Of a stretch of DNA of 64,000 nucleotides, positions 18,536 through 25,537 are shown in pieces. A program made the translations under genes and the position numbers. The stretch covers positions 496,001 through 560,000 of the forward strand of contig NZ_CP044127.1 in assembly GCF_016864575.1 (NCBI RefSeq), given 5' to 3'. Position 1 is the first letter of the stretch; the number at the start of each line of letters is the position of its first letter. The notes below the pieces were generated by a model that was given only the letters and a program-made list of their open reading frames with translations, was not told the origin of the DNA and ran no database searches. This stretch comes from Rhizobium sp. BG4. Lineage in GTDB: Bacteria; Pseudomonadota; Alphaproteobacteria; Rhizobiales; Rhizobiaceae.

Positions 18536-19534
18536 ATGGGTGAAGGGTCGCAGCCGGAATGGAGCGCGAATGAACTCAGGCTGGCGATCAAGTCGGCCGG
18601 CGTCGCACTCTGGAGCTGGATGGTGGATGATGACACGTTCGTTATGGATGCCAAGGCCTACGAGCTCTGGGACATCGCTGCAACAGAGCAACTTACCTTC
18701 GAACACCTTTCCGCCAAGGTCCATCCCGCCGACCGCGATCGGGTCAGAGCTGCCTTCGTAGCGACCCGTGCCATCGACGGTGCCTTTGAAATTGATTTCC
18801 GCATTCTGACCGATGCATCCGATGTCCGATGGATTTCCGCTAGGGGCCAGGGGAACGACGGCGATGCCGCCACGAAGAAAATGACTGGCATCTTTCTGGA
18901 CGTGACAGGTCGCAAGCAGGCCGAGGAGGGTCATGAGCTTCTCGCGGGCGAGATGAGCCATCGCGTGAAGAACTTGCTGGCCCTAGCAGCCGGTCTGACG
19001 AACATTACGTCGCGGTCCGCCGAGACCAAGGAGGAGATGGCAAAGCAGCTGACACAACGCCTGACTGCGCTTGGCCGAGCCCACGAGCTCGTTCGGCCTC
19101 TGCCGAATGGGCAGGGCAACGCGGCTCTGCTGGGGGATCTGTTCAGCGTAATCTTGGCGCCCTATGACGATGTCGGTGCCTTTGCGGGACGCATCCGTGT
19201 GGCTGTCCCGCGCATGGGCATCGGGGAAAAGGCCGCGACAAGCCTTGCCCTTGTCGTTCATGAGCTGGCAACAAATTCCCTAAAATACGGCGCGCTGTCG
19301 AATGATGCCGGCTTGCTGGACATATCCGGCCGCGTCAACGATGACGAGGTCGAAATCGTCTGGACGGAAAGCGGAGCTAATCGAACCTCGACACCGGTGT
19401 CGGCAGAGGGATATGGCAGCAAGCTCCTGCAGCGAACCATTTCCGGTCAACTTGCTGGTTCGATCGACTACAACTGGATAGAGGGGGGTGTCGTGGTAAC
19501 GCTGAGGATGAGAGAAGCTCACCTCACGGTGTAG
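18536..19534 (+). CDS. HWE-family sensor histidine kinase with PAS domain
   Basis: 332 residues, soluble. A PAS_3-like domain covers about 15-128 (VHPADRDRV, VRWISARGQG, TGIFLDVTGRKQAE). The HWE/HisKA_2 segment has phospho-His142 in EMSHRVKN, and the ATPase domain has the N-box HELATNSLKYGALS and the trailing GYGSKLL typical of HWE enzymes. The ATG follows AGGAAG; the frame open from 18482 overlaps the promoter region. No partner regulator is adjacent. In alphaproteobacteria HWE kinases often feed the PhyR general-stress switch, which would fit the stress-type promoters in this window; that link is inference. Confidence 0.92.
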   Translation: MGEGSQPEWSANELRLAIKSAGVALWSWMVDDDTFVMDAKAYELWDIAATEQLTFEHLSAKVHPADRDRVRAAFVATRAIDGAFEIDFRILTDASDVRWISARGQGNDGDAATKKMTGIFLDVTGRKQAEEGHELLAGEMSHRVKNLLALAAGLTNITSRSAETKEEMAKQLTQRLTALGRAHELVRPLPNGQGNAALLGDLFSVILAPYDDVGAFAGRIRVAVPRMGIGEKAATSLALVVHELATNSLKYGALSNDAGLLDISGRVNDDEVEIVWTESGANRTSTPVSAEGYGSKLLQRTISGQLAGSIDYNWIEGGVVVTLRMREAHLTV

Positions 19535-19669
19535 CCCGGCAGCCCCGTTCGCGTCCTTTTTGAAGATGGATCCGGATTTCGTCGCTATCGGCTCGTGACG
19601 ACTATGTTGACTGTCTGCGAGACCACCAGCTGTCCCGCACGAACCATCGCTCGATCGCGCCAACGATCA

Positions 19670-20662
19670 TTACAGATGTGCCGGCGAACCCAGCCCAATC
19701 TGGATTCGTGCCAGCGGCGCCTTAAGCTTCCAAACAATCAGCCCGTCGGTGAAACTCCATTCCGCCTGACCAGACAGAGCCGAGGGCACCAGCTTGGCGA
19801 GAACGAGAGCTCCGAAGCCCTCTTCTTGCGCGAGCAGATCAGCATAGGCCGCTGCCGGCTCGGACCAAACGAGTTCGAGAACATCCCCACCTTCAGAACC
19901 GATCAGGCACCATCTCACAGATATGCTTCCGGCATCCGTTACCCCGAAACGCATCGCATTCATGATCAGTTCGTGAAAGGCCATGCCGAGATTGAGAACG
20001 GCATTGGCGTCCAGCACTATCTCGGGCCCGGCCACCTGGACTGGTTGCAGATCCTCAAAGGACTTGAGCTGATGCGTCACGAGATCAGCAAGGCTGACAC
20101 CAGCCCAGTCAACATGGGAGAGCAGGTCATGAGAATGCGATAGCGCCATAATGCGCTCTCGAACCCGTTTCTCGAAATCTTCGATCGACCGCGAGCGTGT
20201 CGCCGTCTGCCTTATGACAGCAAGAACGACGGCATACTGATTTTTGACGCGATGATTGATTTCCCGCATGAGCAGGCGAAGCCGCCGGTCGGTCTCGCGC
20301 GTTTCTGAAATGTCCCGCGCGATACTCGATGCACCGACAAGTATACCGTCGCGGCTTTTGATCGGCGAGATTGTAATGGAAATCGGCACGATCCGTCCGT
20401 CTCGGGAGCGTCGCGTCGTTTGAAAGGGCTCTATCCGCTCCCCCAGCTTCAGCCGACGCAGAATATCGGCTTCCTCATCGCGCCTGTCATCGGGGATTAT
20501 GAGATAAATCGGCTTTCCAATGGCCTCACTTTCCGTATAACCGAACATGCCTTCGGCAGCCTTGTTCCAGCTTACGATAATGCCTGAAAGATCCTTGCTG
20601 ATGATGGCGTCGAACGACGATTCTACAATGGCTGCAAGGCGTTCTGCGCTGTGCTCTTCCAT
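19670..20662 (-). CDS. HWE/HisKA_2-family sensor kinase with PAS domain
   Basis: 330 residues, soluble. A PAS domain (about 5-118) has SFDAIISKD, WNKAAEGMFGYT and the DGRIVPISITISPIK segment, followed by phospho-His137 in REINHRVKNQYAVV. The ATPase domain has the N-box HELIMNAMRFGV; the G-box region is short and atypical (GFGALVLAKLVPSAL), so ATP handling may differ. It is convergent with the other HWE kinase: stop codons are 135 bp apart. Two HWE kinases and one hybrid in 5.4 kb form a sensory cluster with no response regulator of its own. Confidence 0.9.
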   Translation of the reverse strand: MEEHSAERLAAIVESSFDAIISKDLSGIIVSWNKAAEGMFGYTESEAIGKPIYLIIPDDRRDEEADILRRLKLGERIEPFQTTRRSRDGRIVPISITISPIKSRDGILVGASSIARDISETRETDRRLRLLMREINHRVKNQYAVVLAVIRQTATRSRSIEDFEKRVRERIMALSHSHDLLSHVDWAGVSLADLVTHQLKSFEDLQPVQVAGPEIVLDANAVLNLGMAFHELIMNAMRFGVTDAGSISVRWCLIGSEGGDVLELVWSEPAAAYADLLAQEEGFGALVLAKLVPSALSGQAEWSFTDGLIVWKLKAPLARIQIGLGSPAHL

Positions 20663-20798
20663 GGACGACCGATGACCTTTTATGAATTGCGCTACCGTGA
20701 TTTAGGCAGTCGCCTGACAGATCAACCTCGCGAGCCATAAAAAAGTTCAATCAACGCATCGCGCCCGCACAAAAAAATCGCCTGGTTCTGCTCCACGT

Positions 20799-21074
20799 TC
20801 AGGCACGGTCGTAAGTAAATGAGGTGAGCAGTGTGGTCACGAAATTGCTTGCCCGTTCTTTGACGAGAACTTCCGTCCACTCATTCGTTCCTCTCAGCCT
20901 GAGATCGGTATGAATGCTGTCGACCGCGGCTTCTTCGATGCGCGCGATTTGTTCCTTGAAGTGGGACTCGCCGCCGGCTCGGTACATATCGCGGATGACC
21001 ATCCGCAAGATCTCCTGAATAGCTATCTGCCAGGCGGTGTTGATTGCCTGAAGTTCGTTCGTGTCCGGTGCCAT
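20799..21074 (-). CDS. Conserved hypothetical protein
   Basis: 91 residues from MAPDTNELQ, mostly alpha-helical (LQAINTAWQIAIQEILRMVIR), no signal peptide or helix in the membrane. GAAAGG lies 8 nt before the chosen ATG. It is last in a minus-strand row with two Ala/Glu-rich helical proteins. No family recognised. Confidence 0.6.
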   Translation of the reverse strand: MAPDTNELQAINTAWQIAIQEILRMVIRDMYRAGGESHFKEQIARIEEAAVDSIHTDLRLRGTNEWTEVLVKERASNFVTTLLTSFTYDRA

Positions 21075-21140
21075 AGGTTGCCTTTCGGTTGATGGGCCAA
21101 GCATGACGCCGCGCGCTGATGGTCCGGGCGGGTCCGAAAA

Positions 21141-21521
21141 CTAGGCCTGCCTTGCCTTGCGGTTGGCGTAACGCCGGTCGCGCTCAGCCTTTCGTGCGGC
21201 CTCGTCTTCGATCACCCGCGCGATGCGCGCGTTTTCGGCGGCTTCTTTCGCCTGGTTTTCGGCAACAGCTGCAGCCTCGAGTGCGGCCTGATGCGCTGCC
21301 ATCTCGTTCCTGGTCCGCTCCTGTTCCTCAAGCTTGAGGCGCTCCCGTTCGACGCGCCGCTCTTCGCGCGCAGTCGCGACAGCCATTCGTTCGGCCTGCC
21401 TTTCGAGCTTGGAAGGTGCTGCCGCAGCCTGGGCTGCGCGATAGGCATTGAGAAGATCTGTCTTCGCGGCGGCGGATGCAGCCCGGCGATCGACGATGTC
21501 TGTATTCTTGGCGTTCTTCAT
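21141..21521 (-). CDS. DUF6481-like Ala/Glu/Arg-rich helical protein
   Basis: 126 residues, nearly all charged alpha-helix or coiled coil: stretches such as EERRVERERLKLEEQE and a C-terminal RKAERDRRYANRKAR. Resembles the short DUF6481 proteins often found beside cold-shock genes in rhizobia. Function unknown. It sits 27 bp downstream of the similar 75-residue gene and probably shares its transcript. Confidence 0.7.
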   Translation of the reverse strand: MKNAKNTDIVDRRAASAAAKTDLLNAYRAAQAAAAPSKLERQAERMAVATAREERRVERERLKLEEQERTRNEMAAHQAALEAAAVAENQAKEAAENARIARVIEDEAARKAERDRRYANRKARQA

Positions 21522-21548
21522 TCTGGTCTCATGTCTCTTCGTAGAAAA

Positions 21549-21776
21549 TCAGCGCGACTTCACACCTGCGGTGTTAACCGCGGTAGCCGCCATGCGCTCT
21601 TCAGACTCTTTGGCAAGACGGGCCTCTCTCAGCCTCTGCGTCTTTGCGTCCCTTGCCTGAGCGACGGCTTCCAGTTCCTCTGCCGCATGGTTCTTGGCGA
21701 AGAACTGGGCCTGCGTCTGCACGGCACTAAAGGCATTTTCAGCGCGCTGGCGGGACTTACTGTATGTTTCTGTCAT
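21549..21776 (-). CDS. Small helical hypothetical protein
   Basis: 75 residues from MTETYSKSRQ with GAGG 7 nt upstream. Charged, helical (AAEELEAVAQARDAKTQRLREAR). It lies just beyond the cspA terminator and ahead of the DUF6481-like gene. Conserved-looking but without a recognised domain. Confidence 0.65.
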   Translation of the reverse strand: MTETYSKSRQRAENAFSAVQTQAQFFAKNHAAEELEAVAQARDAKTQRLREARLAKESEERMAATAVNTAGVKSR

Positions 21777-21805
21777 TAGAACCTCGATCATCCGGCGCTC
21801 CGCCG

Positions 21806-21837
21806 AAAATAAAAAGGCCAGGCGTGACGCCCGGCCT
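21806..21837 (-). terminator. Rho-independent terminator of the cold-shock gene
   Basis: On the minus strand a 10-bp stem (AGGCCGGGCG/CGCCTGGCCT, one G-U pair) with a 3-nt loop is followed by TTTTTATTTT. It lies 60 nt after the cold-shock stop codon. A clear intrinsic terminator. Confidence 0.88.
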
Positions 21838-21897
21838 CAACGAAACAGCTTCCGGCAGTGCCAGTACATCCGTGGTCAAAGGGAAGCATGTTTCAAT

Positions 21898-22107
21898 TCA
21901 CGCGGCCTGAAGATTGACGGCCGACATCTTGCCCGACTTCCTGTCGCGCTCCAGCTCGAAGCCGATCTTCTGGCCTTCGACCAGCTCGCGCATTCCCGCG
22001 CGCTCGACTGCCGAGATATGGACGAACGCGTCAGCGTCGCCATTGTCAGGCTGGATGAAGCCGAAGCCTTTGGTGGTGTTGAACCATTTTACGGTGCCAG
22101 TGGTCAT
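21898..22107 (-). CDS. Cold-shock (CspA-family) RNA chaperone
   Basis: 69 residues, the standard size. The nucleic-acid-binding motifs RNP1 (KGFGFIQPD) and RNP2 (DAFVHISAVE) are intact. It binds single-stranded RNA or DNA and melts RNA structure. MTTGTVKWFN is the family start, with AAAGGG 9 nt upstream; the five codons before it are not family sequence. The upstream 300 nt have no gene and probably give a long leader, as is common for cold-shock genes. A good terminator follows. Confidence 0.95.
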   Translation of the reverse strand: MTTGTVKWFNTTKGFGFIQPDNGDADAFVHISAVERAGMRELVEGQKIGFELERDRKSGKMSAVNLQAA

Positions 22108-22859
22108 GATAAACCCTTTCAAAGCATAGAGTGAAGAACTGCGAAGCCGATGCCGCGCAGGTGAAAACCGACTATTTTTGAAAGAAAAGTTCGCTTAGGG
22201 CGCGTTGCAAATCGCGCGGTGAACAAAGCTCGGCAAGCAAAAGATCGATGAACCAATAGATAGAGCAAGGAACGCATCGCGTCAACGTTTAGTTCTCGAT
22301 TTAACTGCATTGCATCTTCAGATTGCATGCGTGGCAGCCATGCGAGCGGGCCGTGGCCGGGGGACAGTTCGTTTGAGCGTCCGCAATTCCGCTGGCTTGG
22401 CCTGGCCAAGTGATGCTCGACGGTTCAAGGTGTGACGGTACGGCGATGATGATCAAGCATGACCTTCATGCGGAAGACTTACCCAGGGCTTATTCGCCCG
22501 ATCCAGTGGTGGCCCAATCGTCATCTGATCTTCAGACGCAAGCGGGCTTGAAAGGCCATCGCCGTATCGCGGCGCCTGAGACTGGCGCGGCTGGATCATG
22601 ACAATGCGCCCCCCGGGATGTGTCCCGCAGGTTCGGCGCAACGCGATCGCAGAAGATACCGTCCCCTGCCGGCAGCAAACACAACATGTTCCGACCATCT
22701 CGGAGACACCCGGCTGGCGCAATGCCGCGCCAGCTGTTTTCGTATACCTTTGACGCTCTCACCGTGGCACGCCTTTCGCGACACGTGGCGATCTGGGCGT
22801 CGCAATGAGGGAATGAACCCTCTGTCAGCGGCTTGACGCGTTTCGCGGCTGACTGCACC
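22108..22859. other. Leader of the cold-shock gene and empty intergenic DNA
   Basis: About 750 bp with overlapping open frames on both strands (for example 22119-22409 and 22532-23014, minus) but no motif, ribosome site or family sequence. The part next to 22107 should be the cold-shock leader and promoter. Confidence 0.5.
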
Positions 22860-23135
22860 TCATGATCCGTCCTGGCGGTCAAGTTCCTTGAGCGCTGACT
22901 GGATCTCGTCGATCGATACTGGTTCAGGCGTTCCGGGCAAGTGCCGGAGAGCCGGTTTCGAAACCACCGCGTAGAGATCTGAGGCCCAGGCCGCAAGGAT
23001 GGTGCGCCTGTCATCGAGCGAAAGCGAGTGGGATCTTACGACATCCATCGGACGGGCGAGTTGCATGCCCTGCATCAATACTGCCGGTCCCATCGACACG
23101 ACATTGTCGACTGCCTGCTGCAAGACTGTGTTCAT
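22860..23135 (-). CDS. Hypothetical protein
   Basis: 91 residues from MNTVLQQAVD. Helical and soluble, with a segment SLDDRRTILAAWASDLYAV that resembles short rhizobial proteins found beside DUF982 genes. GAGG lies 10 nt upstream. It follows the DUF982 gene by 12 bp on the same strand, so the two are probably one operon. Function unknown. Confidence 0.65.
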   Translation of the reverse strand: MNTVLQQAVDNVVSMGPAVLMQGMQLARPMDVVRSHSLSLDDRRTILAAWASDLYAVVSKPALRHLPGTPEPVSIDEIQSALKELDRQDGS

Positions 23136-23147
23136 CACGGCAACACC

Positions 23148-23447
23148 TCACTGAACATGCGGATCGCGATCGCCGCGCCTGCGCAATGCTGCAATCGCCG
23201 AGGCTTCGGGCGCCATCAGATCATGTTTCTCCGCAAATGCCGTGAACAGACCACGGGCGGTCTCGGCCTCGATCTCACCGCGAAGGACCGCTTGACACGC
23301 CTTCAGAGCAACGGAGTGAGCCGTATCTCTGAACGAGGCGGGCCACTCAGCAAGGTAGCGGTAAGCATCCATCGCGCCGCGTATTTCGGCGGGAAAGCCC
23401 AAGCCGACCAAGATCGTGATCGGCTGTCTAAACATATCGGGTTTCAT
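23148..23447 (-). CDS. DUF982 family protein
   Basis: 99 residues matching the DUF982 pattern: an N-terminal F-x2-P-I-x-I-x3-G segment (MFRQPITILVGLG), the DAYRYLAEWP motif, then ALKACQAVL and ARGLFTAFAEKH. The family is almost confined to rhizobia and relatives and has no known activity. AAGGAG lies 8 nt before the ATG, which rules out the longer frame that would overlap hsp20. Its position after hsp20 suggests stress expression. Confidence 0.85.
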   Translation of the reverse strand: MKPDMFRQPITILVGLGFPAEIRGAMDAYRYLAEWPASFRDTAHSVALKACQAVLRGEIEAETARGLFTAFAEKHDLMAPEASAIAALRRRGDRDPHVQ

Positions 23448-23479
23448 TGTTCGTCTCCTTCCAAACCCTTTGCGTTGAG

Positions 23480-23501
23480 AGGCGCCACCGCGGTGGCGCC
23501 T
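23480..23501. terminator. Perfect 22-bp palindrome after hsp20
   Basis: AGGCGCCACCG followed at once by its exact reverse complement, between the hsp20 stop and the DUF982 start. As RNA it gives a tight GC hairpin. No U-run, so partial termination or RNA processing is more likely than full termination. Confidence 0.55.
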
Positions 23502-23520
23502 GCTTTCCAAGCGGGCTTGA

Positions 23521-23994
23521 TCACGCCGCCTTCTGCCCTTCGATCTGAGGGCGGCCGCGTGTGTTCGAAGCAGGTGAACTCTCGATTGCAATCTTGCGCG
23601 GTTTCAGCGCCTCCGGGATTTCTCGAACAAGATCAATCGACAATAGACCATTGCTCAAATCGGCGCCGTCCACCCTGACATGGTCAGCAAGCTCGAAACG
23701 ATGCTCAAAGGATCGGCCGGAGATCCCGCGATGAAGGTAGGCTTCGCCAGAGCCTTCCTGCTTCTTGCCAGTCACCGTCAGGAGATTTGACTGGAAGGTG
23801 ATATCGAGATCGCCGTCTGCAAAGGCGGCAACCGCAATCGAGATACGGTAGCTGTCATCGCCGGTCTTGACGATATCATAAGGTGGCCAATCGCTCGTCG
23901 AGCGGGCGCGCTGGGCGTTTTCAAGAAGATCGAAAAGCCGGTCAAAGCCGACGGTCGATCGGAACAACGGTGCGTAGTCGTAAGATGTTGCCAT
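23521..23994 (-). CDS. Small heat-shock protein, Hsp20/IbpA family
   Basis: 157 residues. The alpha-crystallin domain covers about 35-125: PPYDIVKTGDDSYRISIAVAAF at its start, the strand LLTVTGKK, the YLHRGISGRSFEHRFELADHV segment and the GLLSIDLVREIPE end. It holds unfolding proteins for refolding by other chaperones. MATSYDYAP at 23994 has AGGAGG 8 nt upstream; the ATG at 24000 is too close to it. The leader forms a ROSE-type thermometer hairpin (23998-24020), so translation should rise with temperature. Confidence 0.93.
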   Translation of the reverse strand: MATSYDYAPLFRSTVGFDRLFDLLENAQRARSTSDWPPYDIVKTGDDSYRISIAVAAFADGDLDITFQSNLLTVTGKKQEGSGEAYLHRGISGRSFEHRFELADHVRVDGADLSNGLLSIDLVREIPEALKPRKIAIESSPASNTRGRPQIEGQKAA

Positions 23995-23997
23995 AGC

Positions 23998-24020
23998 CAT
24001 ATCCTCCTTGAAGCAACATG
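23998..24020 (-). promoter_or_regulatory. ROSE-type RNA thermometer hairpin before hsp20
   Basis: On the minus strand CAUGUU-G-CU pairs with AGGAUAUG around a 6-nt loop. The G of UUGCU is unpaired opposite the Shine-Dalgarno AGGA, the hallmark of ROSE elements, and the ribosome site lies inside the stem. ROSE leaders typically extend about 100 nt, so the full element may reach to about 24100. Established family feature; the fold here was drawn by hand. Confidence 0.8.
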
Positions 24021-24123
24021 GGTACGGGAGCGCTCTAAGTGGCGCCCCTAGCAAGGCCAGCTCCGTTCCAGCAGCTGGCGCAAAACGATTTGGTTTCAAG
24101 ATTTGCGGTTTCAAGACCGGCAA

Positions 24124-24617
24124 AAAAGAAAATTTGCGATTTAAGGTTCCGCATGAGATTGGCTCTTTCCCGGAATGCCCACCATCGGCAATTTATAGTT
24201 TCTGTGCGTGCGTCCCTGCGCCGCGGATGTGTCCGTCACGACCAATGTCAGAGAGCGTTGCGGCACTGAAGCGGCCTTGTGCGGATTGTTTTAAAGGATG
24301 GTAGCGTCGAGCGAGCCTTGCGCCGCATTGGCAAAACATCGACCTGATCGTTGCCCTGGCGTACGAGCCGCTCTTCACGCTGCTCGATGTGCGAGGGAAG
24401 CCAGGGCGCGTCAAGATGGCAGGCTTTGAGGCGTCACTGAGCATTCACCGCGGTGCCGATGGTCTCTGAACTGCCCACAAGAACCGAGGTTTGCCAGCAG
24501 GGACGCGCATTCCATACAGGATTTCAGGACGACCAAAGCCAAGCAACGACCGATCGCTAGCGGGCCCTGCAGTTGGGTCGCACACGAGCTAGAATGAGCA
24601 GCAAAGCTCTTTCAGGG
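24124..24617. other. Intergenic stretch without a supported gene
   Basis: About 490 bp upstream of the hsp20 leader. A plus-strand run near 24361-24470 (AYEPLFTLLDVRGKPGRVK and onward to a TGA) looks protein-like but has no start and no known family; it may be a gene remnant. Confidence 0.4.
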
Positions 24618-24890
24618 TCAGTTTAGCTTGAACTCGCCATCAACGCGCCGCCATTCGTTTGGCCCGACCAGCCTCTGATGGCTGTAACGGACCGAATGCA
24701 GCGCTCCATCGAGCGATGCCTCCCAGAAATGAAGGAACCTGCGCATCACCGGAAAGTCGGGAGCCTGATCATAGTCTTGCCAGACGTAGGTCTGCAGGAC
24801 GGACACAAAGTCGGGGATACGATAGAGGATGTGTGCGGTGGTTAGCCCGTAACCATTGAGCTGGCGGTCCAGATCCGATGAAAACTGCAT
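24618..24890 (-). CDS. usg: Usg-family protein
   Basis: 90 residues matching the Usg family of alphaproteobacteria: LNGYGLTTAHILYRIPD, then TYVWQDYDQAPDFP, FLHFWEASLDG and LHSVRYSH. The family was named for a frame upstream of trpF; its role is not known. GGAG lies 8 nt before the ATG. It is divergent from groESL; the shared 270-bp spacer holds the CIRCE element. Confidence 0.88.
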   Translation of the reverse strand: MQFSSDLDRQLNGYGLTTAHILYRIPDFVSVLQTYVWQDYDQAPDFPVMRRFLHFWEASLDGALHSVRYSHQRLVGPNEWRRVDGEFKLN

Positions 24891-24991
24891 AGCGAAGCTC
24901 CATTTTTCTGCGTGATCATGGTGGCGCAAAACGGCGCCGCGATCAACGCACCTCACCCATAATCCATATTTTATCGTTAGATTTCATTTTG

Positions 24992-25018
24992 TTAGCAGCC
25001 ACGTGGGGTGAGTGCTAA
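24992..25018 (+). promoter_or_regulatory. CIRCE element (HrcA operator) upstream of groES
   Basis: TTAGCAGCC, 9 nt, GAGTGCTAA. The right arm matches CIRCE exactly and the left arm matches 7 of 9 positions of TTAGCACTC. HrcA repressor binds such repeats before groE operons and releases them after heat shock. It lies 145 nt before the groES ATG in an AT-rich stretch. Confidence 0.88.
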
Positions 25019-25141
25019 TTTTTTGTCGCCACCTACTTGAAATCAAAAAATCTCGAAAATAAATTTTTCGCGCGAACGCTCGGGTTGAGGTTCGCACCCG
25101 CCCTGACTGTCATCCGGTCCGGTCCGGGTTCAACGTCATTA

Positions 25142-25162
25142 TTTTTGCTCAATGGAGGAAAA
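25142..25162 (+). promoter_or_regulatory. Predicted SD-sequestering hairpin (FourU/ROSE-like) before groES
   Basis: Five U residues (25142-25146), a bulged G (25147) and CUC (25148-25150) can pair with GAGGAAAA (25155-25162) around a 4-nt loop, burying the GGAGG ribosome site. The U-run plus bulged G opposite the ribosome site resembles FourU and ROSE thermometers; a thermometer in a groES leader is known from enterobacteria. Drawn by hand, not tested. Confidence 0.5.
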
Positions 25163-25163
25163 C

Positions 25164-25478
25164 ATGTCGTTCCGACCGCTTCATGATCGCATTCTCGTGC
25201 GCCGCATCGAGAGCCAGGAAAAAACCAAAGGCGGCATCATCATACCCGATACCGCCAAGGAAAAACCCCAAGAGGGCGAGGTTGTTGCCGTCGGCGGCGG
25301 CGCGCGCAATGACGCGGGCGAGGTTCAGGCGCTCGACGTCAAGGCGGGTGATCGCATCCTGTTTGGCAAATGGTCGGGTACCGAGATCAAGATCAACGGC
25401 GAAGACCTGCTGATCATGAAGGAAAGCGACGTTCTTGGCGTTATCGAGGCCGAGGTCGAACAGAAGAAAGCCGCCTGA
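25164..25478 (+). CDS. groES: Co-chaperonin GroES
   Basis: 104 residues. The N-terminal FRPLHDRILVRRIE, the mobile loop EKTKGGIIIPDTAKEKPQ and the C-terminal DLLIMKESDVLGVIE are all intact. It caps the GroEL ring during ATP-driven folding in the cytoplasm. MSFRPLHDR is the family start and has GGAGG 5 nt upstream. It leads a two-gene operon with groEL, controlled by CIRCE and perhaps by a leader hairpin. Rhizobia usually carry several groESL copies; this is probably one of them. Confidence 0.98.
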   Translation: MSFRPLHDRILVRRIESQEKTKGGIIIPDTAKEKPQEGEVVAVGGGARNDAGEVQALDVKAGDRILFGKWSGTEIKINGEDLLIMKESDVLGVIEAEVEQKKAA

Positions 25479-25537
25479 CCGCTGGCTGTCAGGCGAACGA
25501 TATCAGTCAAAAAGCTGCCTATTGAAGGAGTGAAGAC

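Noticed and set aside
22119..22409. 96-codon frame in the cold-shock leader
   Set aside because: No ribosome site or motif; the region is better explained as leader RNA.
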